The position numbers and the translations under genes were made by a program. DNA of 38,454 nucleotides from assembly GCA_964627255.1 (NCBI GenBank), contig CAZVIN010000097.1:1-38454 (forward strand), in the 5' to 3' direction. Of this stretch, positions 24,856 through 34,353 are shown in pieces; the first letter of the stretch is position 1; each line of letters opens with the position of its first letter. Source of the DNA: CALLJL01 sp964627255 (lineage in GTDB: Bacteria; Acidobacteriota; Aminicenantia; Aminicenantales; CALLJL01). Under the pieces are notes generated by a model that had not been told where the DNA came from, did no database searches, and saw nothing but the letters and a program-made list of their open reading frames with translations.

Positions 24856-25339
24856 CCCCACGTATAGGTTCAGGACATTAGTGGCCCTTTTGCTTAGGAT
24901 TTCTTAGCAATCAATTGTCCTCGGTGTTAATGCGGGTGGGCCTGGGCCTAACTTGGCCCTAAGACGAAGGCCGATAATTCTTAGTGGGAAGAAGACTAAC
25001 GTTTGGCACCGCTCCAAGGATTCTAAGGTGTCGCCAATGCCTTTGCCCCAGAGCCCACCCCCTAGGAATTGGGGTCATAGAGAATTATGCTATCCTCTCT
25101 GCCTTCATAAACCCTCGGTAATCTCTTCTTTTAGTCAGCCGAAAGCACCTCTTCAAGTTCTGAGATTGGACCTAATTTATCGGCTTTGATATCGACATAA
25201 TCATTGGTTCCGTCATCCGGACACTCGATAGAGTTCAAAGCAACCAGGCGAAGGTAAGATTCAATCACCGTCGCCTAAAGATGGCTTCTCGTCGCTTGGT
25301 GTAAAGTGAATGGGTTGATTTTAAAAAAAACAATGATTT

Positions 25340-25367
25340 TTGTTAGTATCAGGATAGCTTTAATAAT
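25340..25367 (+). promoter_or_regulatory. Candidate promoter of the DUF5107-TPR gene
   Basis: TTGTTA (25340-25345), a 16-bp spacer, AATAAT (25362-25367), about 60 bp before the ATG. Moderate match only. Confidence 0.3.
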
Positions 25368-25427
25368 GTGATTAAAGGTGATTTAATCTGTTTTCAAGCC
25401 GAGAGGACTTATTCTTTGGAGGGTTAA

Positions 25428-28400
25428 ATGAAAAAGGACAAAATGAAGTGGGTCTTAATTTTAGCTTGGCTAAGCGCGATTCTATTTTTTAGTATCGGGT
25501 TTTGCCTCGAGATAAGAGCAGCGGTCATTGTTCGCCGTGAAAAAATGGCCTTAAGAACTTATCCCTTCTTTGACCCTGACCCCGTAGCTCGACCCGGGCC
25601 GATTTATCCCTATTTTCGGTTTCAGGGTTACAGCCTTCAGCCTGAGGAGAGGGTCTGGGATATGGTCAAACTGGAGAATGGCTATCTTGAAGTAGTCGTC
25701 GCTCCTGAGGTCGGGGGCAAAGTATGGGGCGCCAAGGACAAAGCTTCTGGCCGCGATTTTATTTACTGGAATCCAGTCGTTAAATTCCGCGAGATTGCTT
25801 TGCGCGGCCCTTGGACTTCGGGGGGAATTGAGTTCAATTTTGGCATAATCGGCCATGCTCCCACTACGGCCACACCGGTAGATTTGGTCATCGAGGAAAA
25901 AGAAGACGGCAGCGGCGCCTGCGTGGTTGGTGCCCTGGACCTGCCTTCGCGAACTCGCTGGCAGGTAAGAGTGTCTCTGCCTCAAGATGCGGCTATTATT
26001 GAAACCGAAGGTTTCTGGTTTAATCCCACGCCTTTTCATGACTCCCTTTATCACTGGATGACCGCGGCCGCTCCCGTTGGCCCTGACCTGCGCTTTTTCC
26101 ATCCTGGCACCAATTTTATCGGCCATGCAGGCGAGCCCGGCAATTGGCCACAAGCGCCTGACGGCCGAGACCTTTCTTACTACGCCCAAAATAACTTTGG
26201 CGGCAGCAAGTCCTACCATATTCTTGGTGAATATGGCGAGTTTTTTGCCGGAATCTGGGAAAAGGATGCTTTCGGTTATGGCCACTTTTCTTTTTATCCT
26301 GATAAGCCTGGTATGAAGCTCTGGATTTGGTCCTTAGCCAGAGATGGAGAAATCTGGCGTGACCTTTTAACTGACCCACCCAAGCCTCAATATATCGAGA
26401 TGCAAACCGGTTTTTTATATAATCAAGCCGCTGCTTCCAGTTCCTTAACCCCCTTTAAGCACGCCTATTTTCTTCCATATCAAGCAATTCATTGGAAGGA
26501 ATATTGGTTTCCTATTAAAGGCCTAAAAAGAGTTGTGGCTGCTTCACCTTCTGGTGCCCTTAACGTAGAAGAGAGGAGCCCGATTGACAGAGAGAAAAAA
26601 GGACGAGGATTAAGGATTGAATTCTGTCCTGTTATTCAAGCCGAAAAAGGGCTCAGGGTTGAGGCGGATGAGAAATTAATCTTTCAAGAAATCCTGAGAT
26701 TGGAGCCACTTCGTCTCTGGAGCAAAGAAATCGCCCTTCCCGAAAACTATAAGCGGTTAAAGGTGGTTGTAGGTGAAGGTGAGATAATCTGGACCGACGA
26801 ACCCAAGGAAATAAAAAAATTAAAGCGGCCGGTAGAGACCTTGCCCGGTTTTAACTGGCAATCAGCCGAAGGGCTTTATATAAGCGGCGAAGAATTTTCT
26901 CGGCAGCGTCGCTGGGAGGAAGCCCGCGAAGCCTTTATCCGTTGCCTAAAAAAGGAGCCGGGCCATCTACGAGCTCTGACGAGGCTGGCAGAGCTCGAGC
27001 TAAGAGCCGCCAAGCCTGAAACCGCTTTGAATTATGCTCGCCAGGCTTTAATGATTGACACCTATGACCCGGCAGCCAATTTTATCTATGGAGCTATTAA
27101 TCGAAGGATAGGTCGTTTCGCTGATGCCTTAGATGGTTTTAGTTGGGCCAGCCGCTCTTTAGATTTTCGTTCCGCTGCCTATACCGAGATGGCGGAAATC
27201 TTTTTTCTGGAGAAAGATTTCTGGCGGGCCCAAGAATACCTTAATAGAGCCCTGGCAGGTGAGTCCTATAACTTGGCAGCTCGAGAGATAGGGTTAATTA
27301 TGCGGCGACAGAAAGGCCAGAAAGAAGCCGCGGCCAAGGAGATAAGCGATATTTTATCCCTCGAGCCGCTTAACCATTTAGCTCGTTTTGAGGCTTATCA
27401 ACTTAACCCAAACGAGGCGACGAAACGAGCTTTTATCAGCGTCATTGCCAACGAGCTTCCTCATGAAACTTATCTTGAGCTGGCTTTTCGCTATACGCAG
27501 CTGGGACTGGACGACGAGGCAATAACTCTTCTGGAACTTGCGCCACCCCATCCGCTTGTGGATTTAACTCTCGCTTATTGGCATCGGGGCAAAGATGAGA
27601 ACAAAAGCCTTTTCTTCCTCCAAAGAGCCTTAGAAGATAAACCTCTTCAGCCGTCAGCCGACTCTGATAAAGAGCCGCAGAGATTTAATCCCGCACTTAG
27701 CGCGGCTGACCACTTTGCTAACTCGAAGAATTCTTCCTTTTATCTTGTTTTCCCTTATCGCCGGGAAATGATACCTATTTTTGAATGGGCTTTAAAGGAA
27801 AGGCCCCATTGGAAACTCAACTATGGCTTGGCGCTGATTTTCTGGAATCTAGGTAGGGAAGACGAAGCCGAAAGATTCTTTTTAGCTTGTGGCGATGAGC
27901 CAGATTACAGCCCGTTTTATTTAACCAGAGCCAAGTTTAATCTGGCCAAAAGAAAGGAATTACGAGTCTTGTCGGATTTGGAACGAGCCCTTGCTCTGGA
28001 CCCAAAGAGCTGGCGAGCCTGGCACGAGCTCGTTACCTTTTATGAAAGACAGGGCGAAGATGGCCTGGCGCTTAAATCGGCGCAGAAGATATATCCTGTC
28101 TATCCTCAAAACACGGCCTTGATTCTTGACCTGGCTCGGGCCCTGAAGCGAAATGGGAAGTTCAAGGAGATGCTAAATTTTCTTAGCCGGGTGACTATTC
28201 TTCCCTACGAAGGAGCTTGGGAGGGAAGAGACCTTTATCGTCAAGCCAACCTACTTCTGGCTGCTGAAGCCATAAGTCAGAAAAAGTGGGCCGAAGCCCG
28301 GCGCCGGCTGGAGGCGGCGCGGCGCTGGCCAGAGAACCTGGGCGCGGGGAGGCCTTTCCAACCAGATGAAAGGCTTGAATTTTATTTGTTGGGTTTGGTC

Positions 28401-28760
28401 GAAGAAAAAAGGGGGAAGAAAGAGCTTTCTCGGAAATATTATGAGGAAGTGGGGCGCATTACCAGAGGGAGAGAGGCAGAGCCCGCTTGTCTGAATCTTG
28501 TTAGCGCTCTGGCCCGGAAAAAGCTCGGCGAGAGAGAATCAGCGCTGCTCGAAGGGCAAAACTGGGTAATGAAATGGCCGGATAATGCGGCCCTATTTTG
28601 GGCTGCCTCAATTTTGCGCCAGGACTACCAGACGGCGTCAAAAATAGCCTCAGAATGGTTAGAAAAGAACCAGAAGAAGAGTTTCTGGAATTTGAGCGAA
28701 GCTGACCATTATTGGCCGCTTCTGCTAAAGATTGCTCAGGTGTTAAATTCTCTTGAATAA
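25428..28760 (+). CDS. Exported DUF5107 (galactose-mutarotase-like) protein with TPR repeats
   Basis: 1110 aa. GGAGGG precedes the ATG. One hydrophobic signal or anchor segment at about 9-31. Residues about 40-390 match the DUF5107 beta-sandwich, with VVVAPEVGGKVWGAKDKASGRDFIY-type opening split here as APEVGGKVWGA and FIYWNPVVK, GPWTSGGIEFNFG (about 126-138) and a central HDSLYHWMTAA. From about residue 477 to the end the protein is helical with several TPR-like repeats (for example RWEEAREAFIRCLKKEPGHL and ALNYARQALMIDTYDP). Related proteins are thought to act on or bind carbohydrates, though activity is not established. A GH97 enzyme follows 272 bp downstream, suggesting a small glycan-use module. 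Confidence 0.85.
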   Translation: MKKDKMKWVLILAWLSAILFFSIGFCLEIRAAVIVRREKMALRTYPFFDPDPVARPGPIYPYFRFQGYSLQPEERVWDMVKLENGYLEVVVAPEVGGKVWGAKDKASGRDFIYWNPVVKFREIALRGPWTSGGIEFNFGIIGHAPTTATPVDLVIEEKEDGSGACVVGALDLPSRTRWQVRVSLPQDAAIIETEGFWFNPTPFHDSLYHWMTAAAPVGPDLRFFHPGTNFIGHAGEPGNWPQAPDGRDLSYYAQNNFGGSKSYHILGEYGEFFAGIWEKDAFGYGHFSFYPDKPGMKLWIWSLARDGEIWRDLLTDPPKPQYIEMQTGFLYNQAAASSSLTPFKHAYFLPYQAIHWKEYWFPIKGLKRVVAASPSGALNVEERSPIDREKKGRGLRIEFCPVIQAEKGLRVEADEKLIFQEILRLEPLRLWSKEIALPENYKRLKVVVGEGEIIWTDEPKEIKKLKRPVETLPGFNWQSAEGLYISGEEFSRQRRWEEAREAFIRCLKKEPGHLRALTRLAELELRAAKPETALNYARQALMIDTYDPAANFIYGAINRRIGRFADALDGFSWASRSLDFRSAAYTEMAEIFFLEKDFWRAQEYLNRALAGESYNLAAREIGLIMRRQKGQKEAAAKEISDILSLEPLNHLARFEAYQLNPNEATKRAFISVIANELPHETYLELAFRYTQLGLDDEAITLLELAPPHPLVDLTLAYWHRGKDENKSLFFLQRALEDKPLQPSADSDKEPQRFNPALSAADHFANSKNSSFYLVFPYRREMIPIFEWALKERPHWKLNYGLALIFWNLGREDEAERFFLACGDEPDYSPFYLTRAKFNLAKRKELRVLSDLERALALDPKSWRAWHELVTFYERQGEDGLALKSAQKIYPVYPQNTALILDLARALKRNGKFKEMLNFLSRVTILPYEGAWEGRDLYRQANLLLAAEAISQKKWAEARRRLEAARRWPENLGAGRPFQPDERLEFYLLGLVEEKRGKKELSRKYYEEVGRITRGREAEPACLNLVSALARKKLGERESALLEGQNWVMKWPDNAALFWAASILRQDYQTASKIASEWLEKNQKKSFWNLSEADHYWPLLLKIAQVLNSLE

Positions 28761-29032
28761 ACCAATAAACTAAGAAATGTCCATTTCTGGCCAGCCCACC
28801 TTCATCCTCGTTTTGAGCCCAACCTTCTTTTTTAAAAGCCTAAGTGGTCGGCAAAATAATAGTCATTTGGCCTTATTTTCTAAAAGAATATTTTTTACTT
28901 AGCGGGAGACCGAGACAGTAAAGCCAAAAATTATCGGCGTTTGTTTTGACGGGTTTAAAGAGAAAATCAGATTGACAGCCTTTTCGGATTGAAAAAGAAA
29001 GAAGAAAAGAGATAATAGGCACGGAGGATATT

Positions 29033-31009
29033 ATGGAGGGATCGGATAAAGGGATTCTCTTAGCCTTAGTTATCCTTGGAGGGCTCTTTTTCCCGGGGTT
29101 GAGTCAAGCAGAAAAAATTGAACTCCTTTCTCCTGGCAAGAAGGTTAAGGTGGAGATTCAAGTTGGTCCAGATATTGCCTATTCAGTTTTGTTTGAAGAT
29201 AGAGTTCTGTTGGCTCCTTCGCCCGTTTCTCTCGTTATCCAGGACGGAACCAGGCTGGGGAAAAATGTCCGGCTTAATAACCTGAGGCGGCGCTCAGTGA
29301 GGGACAAGATTTATCCGGAAATTAAAGAGAAGCGCCGAGTTATCGCCGATAATTTTGAGGAAGTGGTGCTTAATTTACGGGGTAATTATGGGCTTATTTT
29401 TAGAGCTTATGATGACGGAGTTGCTTACCGCTTTTTTTCTGGCTATCGAACCAAAATTGTCGTTAATGCTGAGGAGAGCCTTTTTTGCTTTCCTGAGGAC
29501 AGGCAGGTCTGGTTTCCAGTGGTCGAGAGCTTTCATTCTTCCTATGAGCGGCCTTATCAGCTTCTTAAGTTGAGTTCCATAGGTGCGAAGCGGATGGCTT
29601 TTCTGCCCGTTCTCGTTGATAACCCCGAAGGCCCTAAGGTGATCATCACTGAAGCCGATTTGACCGATTATCCGGGAATGTATTTAATCGGTTCTGAGGA
29701 CGGCTCGCCTCAGCTACGGGCAACTTTTCCGCCTTACCCGTTAGAGGAACAGCAAGTCAGAGACCGAACGCTTCGGGTGACTAAAACTGCCCCTTATATT
29801 GCCCAAACAAACGGCAACCGCGAGTTCCCTTGGCGGGTTTTGGGGATCGCTCGTCAGGATGGCGACTTGATAGCGAGTGATTTAGTTTATCGCTTAGCGC
29901 GGCCGACCCAGCTTAAAGATACTTCATGGATAAAACCGGGCAAAGTGTCCTGGGATTGGTGGAATGCCCTTAATATTTTTGGCGTTGATTTTCGCTCCGG
30001 CGTGAACACTGAAACCTATCTTTATTATCTTGATTTTGCTTCCAAGTATGGTCTGGATTATGTGATTCTGGATGAGGGCTGGTCTGACCCCGCCGACCTC
30101 CTCAAGGTTAACCCGGCTCTGGACATGGAAAGGATTTTAAAGACCGCTCGGGAAAAACGGGTTGGTGTCATCCTCTGGTGTGTCTGGCTGACCCTTGACC
30201 GTCAGCTCAAGCAGGCCCTGGACCTTTTTGCTCGCTGGGGCGTTTCGGGAATCAAAGTTGATTTCATGGACCGAGACGACCAGAAGATGGTTAATTTTTA
30301 TGAAAAAATTGCTCGAGAGGCGGCCGCCCGCAAATTGATTGTTGATTTTCATGGGGCTTATAAACCCGCCGGACTGCGTCGGACTTATCCCAATGTTTTA
30401 ACTCGAGAAGGCGTTATGGGCCTGGAGTATAGTAAATGGACTGACTCCATTACTCCCGAGCACGATTTATTAATTCCTTTTATTAGGATGTATGCCGGGC
30501 CGATGGATTATACCCCTGGAGCGATGTTGAATGCCGACCAAAAACATTTTCGACCTGTCATGGATTTACCTATGAGCCAAGGGACAAGGTGCCACCAGTT
30601 GGCGATGTACGTGGTCTACGAAAGCCCGCTGCAGATGCTCTGTGATTCTCCTTCGCGCTACCTAAGGGAGCCGGAGATAATGGAATTTCTGTCCGCAGTA
30701 CCGACAGTTTGGGACGAGACGTTAGTCCTGGAGGCAAGGGTAGGAGATTATGTGGTTATTGCCCGGCAGCACGGCGAGGATTGGTATCTCGCCGCCATGA
30801 CTGATTGGGAGCCGAGAGAATTAGAGGTTGAGCTTGATTTCCTGGGTGAAGGCGAATACGAGGCCTTAATTTATGAGGATGGGGTCAATGCCGACCGCTA
30901 TGCCAGCGATTATCAATGCAGACGGCGGATTCTCACTGCCTCTGAAACCTTAAAGATTAAGCTGGCGGGAGGCGGGGGGCTGGCAGCGCGTCTTCATCGT
31001 CGCTCTTAG
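29033..31009 (+). CDS. Secreted glycoside hydrolase family 97, retaining (alpha-galactosidase-like) type
   Basis: 658 aa with signal peptide (residues 1-26) and GGAGG six bases before the ATG. GH97 architecture: N-terminal beta-sandwich (30-290), catalytic barrel (about 300-560), C-terminal beta domain. Asp410 in IKVDFMDRDDQ fits the nucleophile of the retaining subgroup and Glu465 in MGLEYSKW fits the acid/base; the 55-residue spacing equals that of Asp415 and Glu470 reported for the Bacteroides thetaiotaomicron enzyme BtGal97b. Inverting SusB-type enzymes have no Asp here. WDWWNA, DEGWSD and YTPGAM are also family-typical. Substrate is inferred only at the level of alpha-galactoside-like. 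Confidence 0.92.
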   Translation: MEGSDKGILLALVILGGLFFPGLSQAEKIELLSPGKKVKVEIQVGPDIAYSVLFEDRVLLAPSPVSLVIQDGTRLGKNVRLNNLRRRSVRDKIYPEIKEKRRVIADNFEEVVLNLRGNYGLIFRAYDDGVAYRFFSGYRTKIVVNAEESLFCFPEDRQVWFPVVESFHSSYERPYQLLKLSSIGAKRMAFLPVLVDNPEGPKVIITEADLTDYPGMYLIGSEDGSPQLRATFPPYPLEEQQVRDRTLRVTKTAPYIAQTNGNREFPWRVLGIARQDGDLIASDLVYRLARPTQLKDTSWIKPGKVSWDWWNALNIFGVDFRSGVNTETYLYYLDFASKYGLDYVILDEGWSDPADLLKVNPALDMERILKTAREKRVGVILWCVWLTLDRQLKQALDLFARWGVSGIKVDFMDRDDQKMVNFYEKIAREAAARKLIVDFHGAYKPAGLRRTYPNVLTREGVMGLEYSKWTDSITPEHDLLIPFIRMYAGPMDYTPGAMLNADQKHFRPVMDLPMSQGTRCHQLAMYVVYESPLQMLCDSPSRYLREPEIMEFLSAVPTVWDETLVLEARVGDYVVIARQHGEDWYLAAMTDWEPRELEVELDFLGEGEYEALIYEDGVNADRYASDYQCRRRILTASETLKIKLAGGGGLAARLHRRS

Positions 31010-31402
31010 CGGCAAAGTTAAACTCAGGAAAAAGAATGGGGTGGGAGGGAGGTTAGGTTTTTTATTTATTGCTTTAACTCAAAATAGTGAATTAGGCAAC
31101 TCCAAAGAAGCTGATATGTTTTCCCAAACAAGCGGGTTTAATGAGCACTTAACTGAGGGACGGGGAGAAGAAATTAAAGTTCACGTCGCTAATCAAATTC
31201 CTAAGGGTGAATATTCGAGAGCGGTGAGCTTCTGACGTTTATTGACTGAAATAATTTTCTTGGTAAACTAATCATGCGTTAAGAGAGTGATTTATCAATA
31301 ATAAAGATTTAAGATGGTGATTGAAGCCGTTCTTGCCTCAAAGGGGGAAAATGGACAATTTAAATTAGGAATAAATAAAGAATTACGCAAACGGAGGTGG
31401 CA
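31010..31402. other. Intergenic region, 393 bp, no gene supported
   Basis: AT-rich sequence with only short open frames lacking ribosome sites. It contains the candidate nitroreductase promoter at 31242-31269 and nothing else I can support. Confidence 0.5.
31242..31269 (+). promoter_or_regulatory. Candidate promoter of the nitroreductase gene
   Basis: TTGACT (31242-31247), a 16-bp spacer, TAAACT (31264-31269), about 130 bp upstream of the start codon. Confidence 0.4.
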
Positions 31403-31906
31403 ATGGATTTTCTTGAGCTTATCGAGAAGAGATACAGCGTCCGAGCTTTTCAGGATAGGCCGGTGGAAGAAACAAAGTTGCAGAAGATTTTGGAGGCAGC
31501 AAGATTAGCTCCGACGGCGGCGAACCGACAGCCCTTTAGACTCTTAGTTGTTGCAACTCGGGGCCGGGAAGAGGCGTTACGCCGCATTTATTCGCGCGAT
31601 TGGTTTGTTCAAGCCCCTTATATCATTGGCATTTGTGCCGTTGCTTCCGAGGCGTGGGTTCGGCGAGATGGCCGAAACTATGCTGTGGTCGATGCCACAA
31701 TCGCTATGGACCATCTCATTTTGGCCGCGGCTAACTTAGGGTTGGGCACGTGCTGGGTAGCGGCTTTCGACGAAAAAGCGGCGCGAGAAGTGCTCGCGAT
31801 TCCCGCCGAATGGGACCCGGTTGCTTTTACCCCTTTGGGATATCCGGCTGACGAATGGAAGCCCAAAAAACGTCGTCCTCTCTCGGACGTTCTGAAAAAA
31901 ATATAG
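31403..31906 (+). CDS. Nitroreductase-family flavoprotein
   Basis: 167 aa, short single-domain member of the nitroreductase family (FMN- and NAD(P)H-dependent, usually dimeric). The ATG at 31403 sits five bases after GGAGG. Typical segments: EKRYSVRAFQDRPV (about 6-19, FMN phosphate contacts), AARLAPTAANRQPF (about 33-46), AMDHLILAAANLGLGTCWV (about 103-121) and the terminal PLGYPADEWKPKKRRPL. Substrate is not assignable. It is monocistronic and convergent with the GNAT gene. Confidence 0.9.
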   Translation: MDFLELIEKRYSVRAFQDRPVEETKLQKILEAARLAPTAANRQPFRLLVVATRGREEALRRIYSRDWFVQAPYIIGICAVASEAWVRRDGRNYAVVDATIAMDHLILAAANLGLGTCWVAAFDEKAAREVLAIPAEWDPVAFTPLGYPADEWKPKKRRPLSDVLKKI

Positions 31907-31995
31907 CCACCCAATAGATATTCCCTGTTTGCCGTTTGACCAGGTTTAGGCGGTAAATTGTGGCCGAGCAAATAGTGGCCGCTTTTAAACCCAGT

Positions 31996-32017
31996 CTCTA
32001 CAAAATGTAAGAGAATC
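31996..32017. mobile_element. Possible remnant of a family-1 miniature element (right tip only)
   Basis: CTACAAAATGTAAGAGAATC closely matches the right tip of family 1 (ATACAAGATGGAAGAGAATC), and AACCC lies before it as in the other copies. No left tip or target duplication is recognisable. It is located between the convergent nitroreductase and GNAT genes. Confidence 0.4.
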
Positions 32018-32037
32018 ATTTTAATTTAAAAGCAGTT

Positions 32038-32553
32038 TTAGCGGAGTTTAAGGGTGAGACGGTAACGATAGCCGAGGTCTTGAAGTTGAAATTTAAGGGA
32101 GCTAACTACATGAATTTCTGGCAAATTCCATTTGGCAATGCAAGCGTAAACTTGCTCATAACCTTGCTCCCGAGCATAGGCGATTACTTCCTCGTGGAGG
32201 CGTCGGGAGATGCCTCGATTCCGGTAAGGTTTGGAGACAAAGGTGATTTGGAGGAAAAATTCCTTTGGTTTCCAGGTGGCTGAGGGGAAAATGTCATACA
32301 TGTTATCCACTTCCAGGGCGCCAGTTGAGGGATACCCCATAAGATAACCGACCACTTTGCCCCCCACCTCGGCCACAAAAGTCTTGTATTTATTGCCTGG
32401 AACCAAATATCTTTTCTTATAAGCCTCGAGGCTCGAAACCAGCTGAACTTCAGGAAATCTTGCAGCCAGTTCCGCTTCGAGTTCTCGAACGAGCTCTAAA
32501 ACCTGCTCTAAGTCTTCTGGCTGGTATTCTCTGACGGTTACTTCAAAGGACAT
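32038..32553 (-). CDS. GNAT-family N-acetyltransferase
   Basis: 171 aa. Acetyl-CoA-dependent transferase; acceptor unknown. Starts SFEVTVREYQPEDLEQVLELV, the usual first strand and helix split here as VTVREYQPEDLEQVL. KVVGYLMGYPS (about 66-76) is the second strand, and the acetyl-CoA-binding motif A reads ITFVSKPYRNRGISRRL (about 103-119) with the R-x-x-G pattern RNRGIS. The C-terminal SLKFQLQDLGYRYR is typical. AGAGAAAG precedes the ATG. No partner gene is evident; it is the last gene of a minus-strand run. Confidence 0.86.
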   Translation of the reverse strand: MSFEVTVREYQPEDLEQVLELVRELEAELAARFPEVQLVSSLEAYKKRYLVPGNKYKTFVAEVGGKVVGYLMGYPSTGALEVDNMYDIFPSATWKPKEFFLQITFVSKPYRNRGISRRLHEEVIAYAREQGYEQVYACIAKWNLPEIHVVSSLKFQLQDLGYRYRLTLKLR

Positions 32554-32870
32554 TAGCTTTCTCTTTTTGCTCCGCCTGTTAATGATATTCTTTTAGCATC
32601 ATTTAAGCGCATTTCATGCCGGCTGCGCTTTATAAAAATATAATATAGCATAGATTGGATTAAAAAAAACGGCCGAGGTTAGATAAAATATGGGACTGGG
32701 CACCCAAACTTCATTACTTAATATTTTCTTTAGCGGGCTTTTTACGTTTTTGCTAAAAATTTTAATTCTTCTGCTTTAACCGTTAAAAGGAGGAAAGCGC
32801 CTGTTAATCTTAGTTGGGAAAGCGGCATTTAAAAGGGGGCTTTTCCATCAAGGGAAAAATGCGTAGCCTG
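32554..32870. other. Intergenic region, 317 bp, no gene supported
   Basis: Separates msrBA from the downstream GNAT gene on the minus strand. It is AT-rich with a TATATTATA-containing stretch near 32640 that could serve the GNAT gene. I see no clear terminator, RNA or repeat. Confidence 0.4.
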
Positions 32871-33869
32871 TTATTTTTTATTCTTGAGATAATATTGCTG
32901 GTGGTATTCTTCGGCGCGATAAAAGGTCTTTAAGGGAACAATTTCGGTTACAATCTTTTTGCCGCCGTAAAGACCGCTTTTCTCAATCTCTTCTTTTATC
33001 CTTTGCGCTACTTGCCGTTGAGCTTCGTTTCGATAGAAGATAGCAGAACGATATTGGGAACCGACATCCGGTCCCTGCCGGTTAAGCTGCGTTGGGTCAT
33101 GAAAATTGAAAAATTTCCTGACCAGCTCTTCGTAGGCGATTCTTTTGGGGTCATAGACAATTTCAACTGCTTCGGCGTGACCCGTCTTACCTGAACATAC
33201 GTCCTCGTAGGAAGGGTCTTTTTTATGGCCGCCCGTGAACCCCGCAGCTGTGGCCAGGACCCCAGGTAATTGACTAAACTTATATTCCACTCCCCAAAAA
33301 CAACCAGCGGCAAAGATTGCCCTTTCGGGCAGCCAATCCCGGGCCTCAGCTTCGGGAATGAATTTTAGGGCGACGGAATTAATACAGTAATGACGGCCGG
33401 TAGGTGGCGGACCGTCAAAGAAAAGGTGGCCCAGGTGAGCGCCACAGTTTGAACATCTTACCTCAATCCGGGACAAACCAGCGGAGTAATCGCTCTCGTA
33501 CTCAATATTGGCTTCAGAGAAGGTTGCCTTAAAGCTTGGCCAGCCAGTACCATGGTCATATTTATCTGCGGATGAGAAGAGAACCGAACCGCAGGCGGCG
33601 CAAAGATAAACTCCCTGTTCCCAAAAATCATTGTAGATGCCGCGGAAAGAGGGTTCGGTCGCTTTTTCAAACATAACTCTGAACTGTTCCGGCGAGAGGG
33701 TCTTCTTCCATTCCTCTTGGGTTTTGTTGACTCGTCTCATTTTAGCCTCCTCGTCGAAGCTTGAGAAATAGGACGGCGTAGGGAAGAAGAGGGCATTAAG
33801 AGCTTTCAAGCCTCCCCAGGTGATTAAAATGCTCAGGACCATTATCAGAAGCTTTTGCCTGCCGCTCAT
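32871..33869 (-). CDS. msrBA: Membrane-anchored MsrB-MsrA methionine sulfoxide reductase fusion
   Basis: 332 aa. Repairs both stereoisomers of methionine sulfoxide. The start at 33869 (after GAGGAG) gives a short basic N-terminus and one transmembrane helix (about 6-28), placing the enzyme outside the cytoplasmic membrane. MsrB comes first: zinc ligands Cys90, Cys93, Cys139 and Cys142 (CAACG, CSNCG) and the catalytic Cys162 in RHYCINSVALKF. MsrA follows with its catalytic Cys190 in AAGCFWG, and the family segments TGHAEAVEIVYD, FFNFHDPT and DVGSQYRSAIFY. The order MsrB then MsrA is the less common one. A frame extending to 33938 is rejected for lack of a ribosome site. Confidence 0.93.
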   Translation of the reverse strand: MSGRQKLLIMVLSILITWGGLKALNALFFPTPSYFSSFDEEAKMRRVNKTQEEWKKTLSPEQFRVMFEKATEPSFRGIYNDFWEQGVYLCAACGSVLFSSADKYDHGTGWPSFKATFSEANIEYESDYSAGLSRIEVRCSNCGAHLGHLFFDGPPPTGRHYCINSVALKFIPEAEARDWLPERAIFAAGCFWGVEYKFSQLPGVLATAAGFTGGHKKDPSYEDVCSGKTGHAEAVEIVYDPKRIAYEELVRKFFNFHDPTQLNRQGPDVGSQYRSAIFYRNEAQRQVAQRIKEEIEKSGLYGGKKIVTEIVPLKTFYRAEEYHQQYYLKNKK

Positions 33870-33974
33870 ACTGGTCTCCTCGATTAAAAAATTATCAACC
33901 GCGTTATATCTCTGGTTTAACCCGTTATGTCTAATCAATGTACATTATAAATATCAAATTATCCTTATATAAAT

Positions 33975-34003
33975 ATAATAATATATTTAAAAGAAAGAGT
34001 CAA
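33975..34003 (-). promoter_or_regulatory. Promoter of msrBA
   Basis: Minus strand TTGACT (34003-33998), exact 17-bp spacer, TATTAT (33980-33975). The leader would be about 100 nt. Confidence 0.6.
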
Positions 34004-34115
34004 GTTTATCTTAGCTCTTAGGTTTACTAGGTTTTGCGTTCAATCGGCGAAGGACAGTCCTTATCTTTTTAAGAGTTTGGGTGACCTTCTCCCAAAAATA
34101 TAGGTAAAAGAAAGT

Positions 34116-34133
34116 CCGGAGCTTAGGCTCTGG
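34116..34133 (-). terminator. Possible terminator downstream of tspO
   Basis: Minus strand CCAGAGC-CTAA-GCTCCGG, seven pairs with a tetraloop, followed by ACTTTCTTTTA. It lies about 220 nt past the tspO stop and the T run is interrupted. Confidence 0.25.
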
Positions 34134-34353
34134 TCGGAAAATAATGGTTATATGAAAGCCTGAAAGCCATCCCGGGCTAAAATAAAAAAATCAATAAAGA
34201 AACTCCGGGCATGTTTTATTCTTTGCTTATTCTGCTTCTGATGGATTTAATGAGTTAATCCCGAAAAGAGATTTAGCGCTCTCCGGCTAAGGGCAGGCGG
34301 AGAGAAAATTTGAAGGGCAAAGTCGGTCGTTCCGCTGGGAATAGTTTTGGGCC

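Larger units (their letters stand above)
24810..25427. other. Divergent intergenic region, 618 bp, no gene supported
   Basis: Lies between ftsH (minus) and the DUF5107-TPR gene (plus). It contains a strong ftsH promoter at its left end and a weaker candidate for the right-hand gene. Small inverted repeats occur at about 24944-24960 (GGGCC-taactt-GGCCC) and 25058-25074 (CCCC-taggaatt-GGGG). No credible coding frame, tRNA or repeat copy was found. Confidence 0.5.
33870..34353. other. Intergenic region, 484 bp, no gene supported
   Basis: Between tspO and msrBA on the minus strand. Holds the msrBA promoter (33975-34003), an AT-rich stretch around 33950-33990, and a tetraloop hairpin at 34116-34133 that may terminate tspO. 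No credible coding frame. Confidence 0.5.

Noticed and set aside
25551..26285. 244-codon open frame antisense to the DUF5107 gene
   Set aside because: The plus frame has a signal peptide, ribosome site and recognisable domain; the antisense product resembles nothing.
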